In this document: positions 1 to 12,051 of the stretch, piece after piece | Layout: each line of letters begins with the position of its first letter | How positions within the stretch are numbered: the first letter of the stretch is position 1 | NCBI GenBank assembly: GCA_002633005.1 | Contig: NMRA01000120.1 | Span: 497,940 to 561,939 of the forward strand | Length of the DNA: 64,000 nucleotides | Source of the DNA: Phoronis australis | Taxonomy: Eukaryota; Phoronida; Phoronidae | Direction: 5' to 3' | The notes under the pieces: model-generated | The model's database searches: none | Told to the model about the DNA's origin: nothing | Seen by the model: the letters and a program-made list of their open reading frames with translations, nothing else | Made by a program: the position numbers and the translations under genes

Positions 1-349
1 CTTGAATTATACAGGCATCACACTCCATGGGAGCAGCCATATTGAAGTAACTAAGCACAACAATACAATCTGGCTCTCTGATTGGTCAATTCAATACAAA
101 AGCGCCATCAAGTGGCAGGAATGTGCATCATATTTTGTGCAACAAAAACACCTTTTTTAAAAAAAATGTGCAAGTGTAGATGTGGGAACTTTTTGGAATT
201 TGATTTATAGGTATATTATCTAGCCACATAGAAAAAACTAGGTTGCCCCCCCAAAGTACTCACAAGGATGAACGCTACGAGATCTGGCCCACCGACTAAT
301 ATTTTGTTTATATGAGTAACCTCAGTACTCGCCTTACAGCACACGCTTT

Positions 350-440
350 ATAATAAAATTTCACCAATTAAGGGCACAGTATGGCAGAAAAGTGGAGCTT
401 GATTTGCTCATTTTTCATTGCAAAATATGTGTGTGACCAA
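350..440. repeat. Family B MITE, terminal fragment
   Basis: TAAAATTTCACCAATTAAGG...CAGTATGGCAGAAAAG is the reverse complement of the right end of the other family B copies (…GTCCTAAATTGGTGAAATTTTA). Only one end is clear. Confidence 0.5.
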
Positions 441-1639
441 TTTAATCCTTATCTATGTCCACGTGGCATCGAGTACCCTGTAGTGACAAATGCGTTTTAA
501 CTTTCTTCGTTTTTGCTTGGCACAGCTAGTCTGCCATTGGTTTGACATTCTCATGGCACTTGCAGATTACAGGAAATTCTATGAACATGAGATGTGAAGC
601 GGGAATTGACCATGTTATCAAGAGCACTTAGCCTCAATACACAGAACAATTAAGCATGTTGCCCAGATAAGAGTACGATCAACAAATGGCAACCACACCC
701 CGATTGGTTGTTTTGTGTAGGTTGCAAAAACAAAATAATTCCGTTTATGGTATATTGAATGAAACTGCACTGACTGTGCGAGTATGTATCTGAGAGTACG
801 CTTCTGAAATAATTTTATATAGATTAAGGTTAAGATAAGTTTTCCAAATTGGTGGATTGGCCTTACTAAGTTTTACCATCGCTGGTTGCACCCGACTTGA
901 CTACTAGTAGTGCCTAGTACAAGCTTAGCGTGGACCAATTGAATTCGCATTGATCTTACTTCATCACCAACTCAAAGTGCTTTTCAGAATAGTTGTTATT
1001 TATTATTCTTTGCTGTAAATGACAAACTGAGGAAATGAATCTACAGTTTTTACTGTGCTGCTTTCAGGAAATTACCAGAAAGCAAAATCAATTTGTGCTC
1101 TTGACATGCAAAAATCAAAAATATCCAGCATTCAGCAGATAAATTTTAAAGTCGTATTTATACAACCAAGCCGGGATACGAAAATTCATCCTCTTGTTTT
1201 TCATTTCTGACCCATTAGTCCCAATAACTGGGCTTGAGGCTCTTAATTGCATTGGACGTAAACACAACTAACACTTGAGTCCAGGTCCCATGAGGGTTAT
1301 TAGACATGCTACAATGATTAAATAGAAAGCCTGTCAGCAATAATGAAAATGCACTATCTATACACTCTACCATATAGTAGCCATGAACTAGGTGGTCAAG
1401 TCAAAGGCCACAGGTAAGACAGTCTTGGAATTCTCACAATGGTGACAGACTGTTGCTAGGGAGGATTTAGTTGATGTTATTTTCAGGAGCACATATTGCT
1501 TTACCAATAAAGTGGATCAGTACACGGAGTTTTGGGTTATGAATTTTTTTAAACACGAAAACTTGCTTTAAGTTGGATGCCAAAAATTGGATCTTTGTTT
1601 TACTTGAATAAAGTTTTGCTTTGCAGGGCCATCGATCAC

Positions 1640-1736
1640 CTGAAGGGAAAGGTGCCTGTGCCTTCTGAAGGGGATTTTTGTTGAGGATCAGTACCGGATC
1701 CATTCCTGCACGGTCTCCATTCCTCATCGGCAATAC
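1640..1736 (-). CDS. Candidate internal exon of the same unknown minus-strand gene
   Basis: On the minus strand an acceptor CAGCTACTCTAG and a donor TTCAG|GTGATC bound 97 bases. They are open in the phase that would follow the candidate exon at 8442-8565, encoding IADEEWRPCRNGSGTDPQQK and a threonine/phenylalanine tail. A second frame is also open. The support is only splice-site quality and matching phase. Confidence 0.22.
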
Positions 1737-3344
1737 CTAGAGTAGCTGAAACTGACGTTTTGCATAATTGATTCTGACCTCCAGGGGAATTATTTAATAA
1801 TTAGAACAAAATTTGTGGGCCTGATAGGCCCATTCACTTGGTGTTTTTAAATATTTTCCAGAGGGGAACATGGGCGACATTTGGCCTCAAAACCAATGGC
1901 CCTGTTGCTTAGCATTTGTCCCAGGTCCAGAGTGAAGCCTTTTACGTGTATGTCTGTAATGAAATCTCATGGTCCAGTTTGATCTGAGTTGCTGTTTTCA
2001 TATATAGGGGCAGCATAATAAAGTGATTTATCGGCATTCTTGAATGAAAATTAATGCCATGTGATTTCGCAATGTTTCTATTATTTTTGCGAACATTATG
2101 CTGTTGAATCATCACTGTTGTGTTGTGGGATATTCAAATGCTTTGTCCATACCAGTTTACTTTTGTTAAACGTTTCGAAATGTTCCAAAGTAAAAAAACA
2201 TTGCATTTCGTCGCTTGTAAACTCAGTCCGTCTTGTGCACCAGGATTTGAAATTGGGTCTTTTTGATTTCCATTTTCGTCTTTTTCCGTCTCTTTTTCAT
2301 CATTATTTTGACTTTACTCATGCAAAAACGTTTATTTCAGTAAAAATTTACAACACAAAATGACTCCTCTCACTCAAGCCTATTTATGTGTGCAATCAGA
2401 TACATAACCTGGGAAATTTTTCCTCTTTTTTGTCACTGGTTATTCCAAGCCCTGAAATATACAATACTTCAGATTTTAAAAAATATGATTATGCCTGCAT
2501 AGCCTTTTTGTTGTGCCATCTTACGATGACTGTTTATTCACGCCCCAAACTAAGATAATTTCATTGTCCGCTAACTACCGAAGCCGGTCTGAAAGGTTCA
2601 ACTCATTTCGCAGTTTACAATGACGCTCCTCTGGTGAGAGAGAGTTAAGCTGGTATGAAAGTGCCTTTACTGCACATATTTCTAGGTTGTCTTCCTGTAG
2701 TGTTAACTTGGCACTTTAAATATTCTGCATAGTTGGATTCTGCTTGTATTAGGAACATTATATTACAAACATGTTCAAGCGATTTACATGAGTCTTAAGC
2801 CAAAGTTTATATTTGTTCAGTACCGCTTAATATTACGCAAATTTTAGTGACATGTGTTTCACTTTTTCAAGTCGTTATTCAGTCACTTATTCTAGACTTT
2901 AATTATGCCAGGTTGTGACTGTGTGCACAGCCGAGCTTTATCGATTGAACAAGTGTGAGCAGGTGTGAAGGGCTCCTAAATAGGTATTTGTTGATCAGTG
3001 AAGATGACACGTTGACAAAGAACACGTTAAAGACACAATAAATCCACACTTTTTGTTACCAACAAGTTACCAAATTATCTCATCTTGTTGCTTATTCAAA
3101 TTAATAGGCTTGAGATTGAAGAAAACTGATACCTGCTTATTGTTTAAAAGACCAAACCTCATATAGCAATACGTCATGGTGAGTTAGTTTCAATTCTAGC
3201 CGTACGCCAGCTTAATTTCAGATCATTTGTTGTTAGCAATTTCATTTCAACCAATGGATAAGAACTCTATGACGTCTCTTTTGTGAAGAACGTAAATTGT
3301 GCCTCTGCACAAATTTTATGTTTTTAACACCAGGAGCCAGGGTT

Positions 3345-3640
3345 TAATCTGTATACACGAAATCAAACTCAAATTTATTTTTGACATTTTCTGTTCTACT
3401 TTTGTGCAGACTCGAGCTAAGTGACCATTAGTATGTACTTGATTACATTATGGTTCATGCATATGAATTTCTAGTCCAAGTTTGCTCTTGATGACCTCTA
3501 GATATGTGCTACTAATGCTATAGTGAAATCTTGAGACTTCGAGTGAAAATTTGAAATCTCAATTTCAGACTCGATCTTTTAACCTTACTGCTGGGGTCAT
3601 CAAGTGCAAACTAGGATTAGAAAGTTATCCAGGTAAGCCA
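3345..3640. repeat. Family F dispersed repeat copy 1
   Basis: Contains GGTTTAATCTGTATACACGAAA, CCAAGTTTGCTCTTGATGACCTCT and GTCATCAAGTGCAAACTAGGATTAGAAAG in the same order as the copy at about 33.3 kb. Confidence 0.6.
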
Positions 3641-5199
3641 TATTTATGAGCTCTAACGTAGAATATTAGATAACTTGAACTCACTCAAAAGTGAAATTAC
3701 AGAAAAGCCAAAAAAGTATTTTGAGTTTGATTTTGAGTAAGATAAGATCCTGGTTCCAAAACAGGGTTTATGGCGACTGTCAGGTGTGAATAAACTTTAC
3801 CATATTGGGCATTTAGCTTTGTAGATTTCTATAAGTTTACTGAAACACACTTAAAAATGTTATGTAATACGCAACATGGTATAACATTTTTTCTTTTCTG
3901 TTATTAAACTACAAGCCTTTTGATCACAATTTTGTTCCTTGGCCAAAATCGGAAAATCGTCAACTATTCCTGTCTTTTGCTGTGATCTGAGTGCCTTGTA
4001 CACAGTTTGAGAATGATTCCTGAGTGCCAGCCATTTTGTTTTTGAAAACGGATTTTGATAACTACAGATTTTTATGAACTTTCCCTTCCGAAATTCACAT
4101 ACGATTACCGTATGGGTATTGATGGCTTCATTATAATGGGCTTTAACTCTGTGATAACTATGGAAATCTCATGCAACAACCATAGGTCTTGAAGCTACTT
4201 AAACTCACGAAGGCAATCAAAGTATTCTTTACTTATGATTTTTGTTACCAAGGGCGTCGAAACCATACGGGATTAACCAACCCTATATTGCGTATTCAAA
4301 AACGTCATAGTGTTCACATTGTCTACCATGACTTGAATTGCTGCCTCAGTCAATTCAAAATCAGATAAGCGTGGTCATTTTTGAAACCCCAAAACGCTTA
4401 ACTCAAACAACAGTGAATTACTCCTTTAGTTTTCTTATTGCCACGTTCTGCATTCTTTATTTCCCTTTCGGTTGGGAAGTTATAGATTGCCCTCGTCTAA
4501 AATGTATAGATCTTTAATGATACAGTCCATTGTGTTGGGATTGGCATTTTACTCAAGATAAAAACGTGGGCAGTGAACAGAGAGTTAAGTGCATTCAAGC
4601 TTAACGTGTGGATTGTAGTTTTTCTTTCGTATATTGTTGACCAATGGTTTGTTATACTGTGGATTGTAAAGGTAGGGTGTGCTGTGGCTGCAGCTGTGCT
4701 GGCCTACTTGGTTGCTCCTGAGTGAGGGTACCACATGGTAATTTTAGTGATTTTTGTGGATTGGCTCAATTCCATGATTGCTGCTGAATTATTCAAGTTG
4801 ATAAGTCAAATGTTTACCAGATGTGTAGTTTGTATTTAAGGATATCTCAAACCTTATTCGCAAAAATTGGCCGTTTTTACTATATTTCGCATATGTCTAG
4901 CAAAATACCTTATTTTCATTCTCGGGAAACTTCAAATACCAAATATATACCGTGTAGCAAACAAAAAAGATTTAGCAGAACCACCTTGGAACTGCACAAC
5001 CAGTGGAAATTTGTTTACTGCTTATCCGAGGTCAAAGGTTACAGGGCTGTCACTCAAATTGAATTTTCTGCCAGGCATACAGCAGCTTTGTATGCAAACC
5101 TCGGACAACAAGGTATATTATTATAGAAATATGCCCCGTAAATGAAGACAAAACATACTAGTAGTTTTGATCGTGAAGGAGTAGTGCGACTACATGCAC

Positions 5200-5310
5200 A
5201 CTCGTCCGGGTAACCACCCATGCTCGGCTTACTGCACACCCCCGAAATTTTAAAATTTTCAGTTTTAAGTGCCCACGTTCTGCTTACCGCCCACCGCCAA
5301 TTTTTCATGA
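5200..5310. repeat. Family G repeat, uninterrupted copy
   Basis: GTCCGGGTAACCACCCATGCTCGGCTTACTGCACACCCC and TTTTAAGTGCCCACGTTCTGCTTACCGCCCACC are shared with copies at about 7165-7720 and 24945-25060. Confidence 0.6.
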
Positions 5311-7164
5311 TTGAGACTTCCTTAATAGTGTCTGTGCTTCTGTGAATGTTCGTGACACAAAACTATATTCCAAAACGTGCGCGACTCGCTTACCCTTCAG
5401 TGACAATCAATCAGTTTTAGTAGAACAGGGAACTTGCTTTACTATGGCGATAAAATACCCGTATTCTCATGCGTTTTATTAAAGGAGACACAATTATTTC
5501 CTTTGGCTCAAGCACGGAACTGTGTCAGTATTTACTGATCACTGAGACAGCGCTTGTCCAATGTATTTCATTACCGTGGAAGAACAAGCAAAGCGGTACT
5601 TGACAGGAATTTGGAGTCCGTGTTCTACCTTTCTGCGATTCCCCCTATGTGCCGTGACAGTACACAAAACATCACCACCCTGAGCATTAAAGTAAGAAAA
5701 ACACAAGCACACCAATATTATTTTGGACGCATTGTTTTGAATACAAGCAGACAGGAGTCATTAAGACAAACCAATTTGTCTCGCTGTTCCCTGCCCAATG
5801 GTTGAACGCATGTTTTTAATGGCTCACTCCTGACACCAAAATGGAAGTGCTCAACCAAAGTGGAAGCGCCCAACCAAAAGCAACTGTGAAAGAAATCAAG
5901 TTTTACTAAGCGCAAGTCGACCATTCTGTGCACATCCACGTGGTCAAAAACTCTCATTTTTTGAACTCTTCATTTGCCTGATGTCATTTTACATGACGTG
6001 TTTTTGTTTCATTATTTTTGAAGCCGACCGAGCATCCCTATTGCCCATTAGTAGTATCGTCGGAGTGTTGAGCACGTGCTTTGAACAAAAGCGGTGTCGG
6101 CTGTTCTCATACTCAGACAGAAATATACAACATATATAAAGTGTTTCATTTTTCAAACTAGGTTCAGAGCATTTTAATGTTCTTAATGTTCAGTCATAAG
6201 CACCTGTTTTGGTTGCCAAGAAAGTGTCTAGCGGGAGCAAATCTACGAAGTCAGGTGCATCCCTTATAAATACGCGGCACACTAGCAGAGTCTTGCTTGA
6301 TTTGCCTTTTGATGAAGAAACTTGCCCCACTGAACGCACGCCTACCTGTAGGAATACATGAGAGATGTCGAGCAGCGACGGAGGTATGTAAAATATCCAA
6401 TCACGCTCGGGATCGTGATCGCTGGTCCCCTACGTGCCCAGCCAGCATGCAGGCATCACGCAGTGGCACGTGCTTTAGCGTTGGTTAATGTAACCTCAGC
6501 AGTCATTGGTTAGCTTACAACACCCTGAAAAAAATGGCGGACTCGGAACGATTTTTATCCTTGTCATGCAAGTGGCGTCGCAGCACTACTATTTCGTTTC
6601 TGGAGTGATGTTTAACAGCCGTGTGCTTGAAGCACATACATGTACAATAAGCATATATCTGGCCGATTTAACCGGTGTGTTATTCACACTGTATGAATAC
6701 TGGACAGTATCGTAAACAAAAGTTATCGACAGTTGAAAGATGCACTCCGAAAAGGCGCAACCACAATTTCTAGGATTTACTTTTCCTGAACATTAATTTT
6801 AAGCACCGATTTGTCTGTACAACAGACCGCATTTTACACTTCAGCCCATCACTCATGAGAGTTTGTTTGCATAAAGCGCTGCCTGTTGAGAATTTGACCA
6901 GCCAATCAGAAACGCCGGTGTACAAAAATTTCTCATGGAAAATTAAGTGATACCTGTCCCACCTAGCGACACGCAGGAAATCAGTGAAGGGATCACGGTG
7001 CCCTTTATCATGTGCGCTATTCCACTTCAAGAGTGGAAGTCCGTTAGTTCAATCTGTGAACGTACATTTGAACTGCTATGCTTGAAGTCCGATGTCAGTT
7101 TAGCTCCATGAGGGTAAAACCGGTCCTCCGTTCAGTAAGCACCTACTCCTGATTTCAAAAATTT

Positions 7165-7720
7165 CAATTTCAACCGCCCATGCTCGGATTACGGCCAGGC
7201 CTTTATCCAGGATTTTGAAAATAGGGTGTCCAAAATGGGGTTCCTAATATTCCAGGGCGTCCATGATTCCGACGCGTAACCCCCCCACCCCCAGCAATAC
7301 CCCCAAAAACACAGATTTTTTTACAAGATCAAGGTTTTTACATCTAAGTTTATAAAACAGCCTTCTATGGTGAGCATTTTCACTTAAAAAAATGTGTAGA
7401 CCAAGACTTTTACAATGCTGTCAATCAAGTGTCAAAATAGCAACAATGCATATACTTTGTATATACATTGTATATTTCTTTCTGCTTTGAAAAAGGAGCC
7501 CCCACTGTGAGCCTTCAGAGGCTTCCTAGTGTTCATGACAATGTGCGAGTCCAAACTTGAAAGGTTCCTATTGACAGTGGGCATGCAAATGATACATTGG
7601 GCGTCCTTGCCAGGGCGTCCTGATTAGGGCGTCCGCTGCATAAAGGCCTGCTTACCGCCCACCCCCTGTATTTTAAATTCCCAATTTAAGCGTCCTGGGC
7701 GGTAACCTGGACGAGTACGG
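7165..7720. repeat. Family G repeat, split by the nested element
   Basis: The left part ends GCCCATGCTCGGATTAC and the right part resumes CTTACCGCCCACCCCCTGTATTTTAAATTCCCAATTTAAG, matching the continuous copy at 5.2 kb once the insert is ignored. Confidence 0.6.
7194..7651. mobile_element. Nested element with inverted ends and TTAC target duplication
   Basis: CAGGCCTTTAT near the left end and ATAAAGGCCTG at the right end are inverted repeats. TTAC occurs at 7190-7193 and 7652-7655. It interrupts a family G repeat whose uninterrupted form is at about 5200-5310. Confidence 0.68.
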
Positions 7721-8120
7721 TATGATAATCCCTGATCTTCTTTCTTTCAGAAAATATGTGGTTTTACTAGTTGACAAAGCCTCATATTTTTGATGTATGA
7801 GTTAAAATGGAGGCCACTAAATAAGGTTTGAGATAACCTTAATGGAAAGGACATTTTCAAACACCTACTGTGCTTTAAAAGGCAAAAAATAGCAGACTCT
7901 CTTGGAGATTTTTATAAGCTGGTTAGTCTGTGTTATTTGGAATTTGAAACGTTTTCATTGGAAGGTTTACAAATAGCAAGGTGAACGAATACTAGTGGCC
8001 TCTAGATGCAATGTTTTTAAATTTTGTGTAAAACGGCTCACATCCAATGGCATACACTCAAAGGTGTTCTCCCATGCCAGCTGCGAAGAAGGTACGTAGT
8101 ACGGTAAAAGTTCTCGGAAA

Positions 8121-8428
8121 GTTTCTAAAATTTGGGACACTAAAATTCAAGTCAAAATTGAATTTTCTTGATTCTGAAGATTGAGGCATGGGCAATTTTA
8201 GGATTCATCTTACTTTTGAAATATTGGACACTGCGCTTCATGTCAACAGCATCATCTGAACATACAGCAATCGTTAAAATCGTTAAAAATGGCCAGCGAT
8301 GCAACGTTTTCATGTCTATGTGGTTGATCGTAATTCTTGAACTTGAGATGACTAGTAGTATATATTTTTAAAATATGGTACAAGCTCAGACCTTGAGCAG
8401 AATAAATATTTTTTCACTGTCCCAATGT
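8121..8428. repeat. Family A MITE copy 1 (aatttgggac ends, diverged)
   Basis: Starts TTTCTAAAATTTGGGACAC and ends TTTTCACTGTCCCAATGTG, with internal TTTTCTTGATTCTG and GGGCAATTTTAGGATTC stretches shared with copies near 13.8 and 53.3 kb. Boundaries are approximate. Confidence 0.65.
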
Positions 8429-8441
8429 GTGGAATGTTTAC

Positions 8442-8565
8442 CGTACTGGTGACAGTTATAGCCAGGTGGCGGTAAGTCACCCGAGTCCAATGTTATCTGC
8501 TCCCATTGCTTTCTGAAGGTCTTCAATTGGTTACTGTGAGCCCTCATCACCTTCTGTCTGTCCAT
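8442..8565 (-). CDS. Candidate first coding exon of an unknown minus-strand gene
   Basis: On the minus strand an ATG in a strong context (ACCATGG) at 8565 opens 41 codons encoding MDRQKVMRAHSNQLKTFRKQ and ending GDLPPPGYNCHQY before a donor TACG|GTAAAC. The composition is coding-like (charged helix, then a proline turn). I do not recognise the protein. If real, the gene would run leftwards, divergent from CCDC142. Nothing else proves expression, and the exon lies next to a MITE. Confidence 0.35.
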
Positions 8566-11520
8566 GGTCAATCCGATCAATGATACATGCTATTCCTAAT
8601 TAGTACTAGGCTGATTTAATGTGATTACTATTTATGTCTGTTGTGTCAAACTTAGTATGTGTTGACTACATGCAAAACGAAAGGTGTTCCTGTGCTCAAC
8701 AAGAATGGAGGGATTTCTAAAACTGACCTGATTTTTAATATTTGTAAATTTTTTTATGATTCCGTTTTGTAACATGCGGACTGAATTGATATTTTATGCA
8801 AACACTCTTTTTTAAAAAATTGGGGGAATTTGAGGCTCAAAACGCCGGTTCTATGTGGTACAAAGTGAATCCGCTGGAGTCAATGATTCGATGAAGTTCT
8901 ATGATTATATCTAATAATTTAAACATTTACCAAAAATTAACTGAAATTGATAATTCTTGAGCTGAAAATGTTTTGATCTGCACAATTTTATTGACTGAAA
9001 ATGGTGGAGTCAGCCTAATGTATTAATTTGTTGAAAAGGTACAAGGCATAGAATTGAGTATATTAATTGACTGAAAATGGTCCAAGCTATGATGTTTACA
9101 TTTATGCATCATAGTTAAGAACTAACATATAGGCATATTAATGATATTCCTGGTTGATTCTCTGATTTACACAGTTTATTATTTGCTGTAATTTTAAGTA
9201 GGGTATATGTTTTAAAACTGACAAATTTTGGAATTTTGGCTCCTGTTAATTGCCACTTATTTTATCCAATAAATTAAATATATTATCCTGTAGTTGATGG
9301 GTGTGCGAAAGTAACTTTAGTAACCAAGTATCGCTAACTACTTGTATGTGAATTTAATGAAATGAGGGCTATGAGTTGCCCATGTGGTCCAATAGGCCGG
9401 TCCGAATTACATTACGACAATTGAATCTAGCTTTATTTACTCACATTGCTGCAATATCCACCAAGCACTTTTGTATCCCATCATTGTAATTCTACATCTT
9501 ATTTGTTGTTGTCGCATTTTTTTCAAGTTCTTCTCAGCTGCGTGATTCTATTCTCACTTTCATTGCCCACGAAGTATTTCAACTGTGTCGTTGGCTGCAA
9601 CTCATACTTGAGAACTTAGTTGGACAAACTTGGCAAATATCTGTGGTTGCGTGATGTATATTCTTTGCCTTCCCGACATCAAAGACCAGAAAATACGAGC
9701 AAGCGGAGCAAGTTTGTTGGATTCATGCAAGGGAATCGCCCTTCTTAAAGATAACTTTTCAAATCCAGTACTTTTAAATGGTTGAAATCGGGAATATTTC
9801 GTCGGCCATACACCTCGACGGTTTCCGATGTGACAATGAAAATGTGTCGGATATATTCCAAAACTAGGTCAATGAAAACAAATTGCTTTTTTGCCTCTGT
9901 TATGGAGGAGAATTGTATCGCTGTGTAATCCGGAACGTTGCTATTAACAGTAACTAAAGTACTTTATGTTGTTCTGATATAAGAATACCGGTACTTTATC
10001 TCATCATTGGTCAGATACTTTCTTTTGAGCATATGACTTGAATCACATGACATTCTTCTAGGTACCCTATTCACTTCCATTTTTACACCAACATCACATG
10101 TCCTGTGTGAATGGATGAATAATTTTGTATAGTCAATATACAGTGTTGCAACCTTATCAACATCATTAGAGAAGTGTGCATTACTAAGGATTAATGTTGT
10201 GCCCTTGCATTGTTATTCTTTAAGTGCAAAAGTGATAGTACGCGAATTAGGTGGGACAAGAAATTGCCACCTAGTAGCCTAATGTGAAATAAGTGAGGGA
10301 CAAAATAGTATTTTTCCAAATATTTGTCAGTGTGCAAAATAAGGCAAGTGTGCGTAATAAGTGGAGAATCACCGTATTTGATGGCGTGACTGCGACAATA
10401 CCTGACAATGCAGTCGATTCTGTAGTAATTAAACCTGAGTAGGCCTTTTCAGCCTCGTTCTGACCTACAGCAAACATATAGTCAAGTTCTTGACTATCAA
10501 TTGACTTCCTTATTTGGAAATTCACTTGAGTTGAGCAACCTGATAGCTGTCGCTACTTTGCATCTAAAAAGGCTGTAGATAAGGCATGTAAAACACCATT
10601 TCTTTGATATTATTATTCTCTACATTATCAATTACGGTATTCTATAAGCAGTGTAATAGGAAACAAGTTTACAAACTGTAGGACAAAGGTGTTGCTGTGG
10701 CTATGATTGCAAATGAGTAATTACAAAACGATGGTTTGAAATCATATTGCATTTAGTTTCCATCCAAATCACAGGAGAGAACTGCAGTGGTACTGGAGCA
10801 TGGTCCGCCAAGCACTCTATCGCCATCTAGCTATTTCTTTATTTCACCACTGTATCGGAAAATAGGTATTCATTTCTTGAAATGTATTTGTGTTTTTAGT
10901 GATTCGTAGGTCTGACACGGTTCGTGCATATAACTGAATGTTTCATGGCAATGATTTTAAATTTAGTGTTTTAGTTTCCACGATTGTTTCGGTGCCTATG
11001 CATTTGCAGTGGTGCATTAGAAGTGTAGTTGTGAAGATGGAACATAAAGAACCAGAGATGTAAATGCATGTACTTACATGAAGTTCTGGAACAAATTAGT
11101 TGAATTGAAAAGTAATGAAAATTTACTTAATTCCGACAATGATAATGGAATTCTACTGAGGGGTCGCAGGTGAAAGAGTGAGGAGACGTCTCTCCTGTCC
11201 CCTTTTGACTATAGCCCTGTTCATATGACTTTCTCACCATGGCATTTTCCTGTGCTTAATCTCAAGGCTGAACTTTATGTTTTTGGCCAGTTTTATAATG
11301 TTCTGGACAATTTCTCCGTCTTGACATTGATATATAAGACATAGAAGTATTCAAATGTTAGTATGCAAGTTACTTTCTTCTGGTAAGTGGTCTCAGGCTC
11401 ATGCTGAGGTAGTGAAGGGCGGACTAGGTGGATATTACGGTCCAATGCGGTTGGCTGGTTTTTATTGATTGACGCCTCTACTATCTCTTGTCATTTATAT
11501 CTCTGGTCTTCTTCTTACAG

Positions 11521-11537
11521 TGGATGGGTTAACCTTG
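11521..11537 (+). other. Possible 17-base leader microexon upstream of CCDC142
   Basis: A pyrimidine-rich acceptor (CTTCTTCTTACAG) and a consensus donor (GTAAGTG) flank only 17 bases. The segment contains ATG GGT TAA, a two-codon upstream ORF. The CCDC142 coding exon opens with a splice acceptor, so at least one leader exon must exist upstream. This is one candidate, without transcript support. Confidence 0.3.
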
Positions 11538-12017
11538 GTAAGTGTAGTTTAAAATATCTCATCTTCTACTGGGATTTTGTTCTGTGCTATGCCAACCTTC
11601 AGGTAATGTTTCTGAGAAATTGTTGACAAACCAATGTTAGAAGATTTTGAAAAATGATAAAGACCAGTTGTTGCAATTATTTTGGTGAGATTTTGCTGTG
11701 CACTCATTAAGGTAATTAAAATAAAATCATTTGGATGTCAATTCTGATGTACTTGCAGCTTGACATGTCTTGTTCATGCCTAAGATGTCACGATGTTCAA
11801 GTTAAGATGTTAGAAATGAACAAAAATTGATTTTTACTTCGTTGTCTTGTGTGGTGGTGATCCATCTATAACACCATTATGTAGTGTCAATGTGAGGCGT
11901 AATTAGACGCTTATTGTAGTATTCTTTCAAATTTTACCTGAAGTATTAGATTGGTGAAGATACTAATTACGGTATAGTGTTATATTACATAATTGGTTGC
12001 TTTAATTAAGATTGTGG

Positions 12018-12051
12018 CCAGATCTCTTTGACTTCAGTCAAAGAGATCTGG
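12018..12051. repeat. Perfect 15-bp hairpin with TTCA loop
   Basis: CCAGATCTCTTTGAC at 12018-12032 is followed by TTCA and its exact reverse complement at 12037-12051. It lies in AT-rich DNA upstream of CCDC142. Confidence 0.85.

Larger units (their letters stand above)
1..8441. other. Left flank: non-coding, repeat-rich
   Basis: Apart from the weak candidate exon at 1640-1736, no segment has convincing coding signal. Short open frames are AT-driven or lie in repeats. Repeat copies are listed separately. A slightly GC-richer stretch at about 6240-6480 with a TATAAATA at about 6265 looks promoter-like, but no gene follows. Confidence 0.6.

Noticed and set aside
4821-5145. Two overlapping plus-strand open frames of about 100 codons
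   Set aside because: Overlapping frames of similar length with no domain or coding composition; chance in AT-rich DNA.
6770-7030. 86-codon minus-strand open frame
   Set aside because: No splice context, no recognisable domain, located in repeat-rich DNA.
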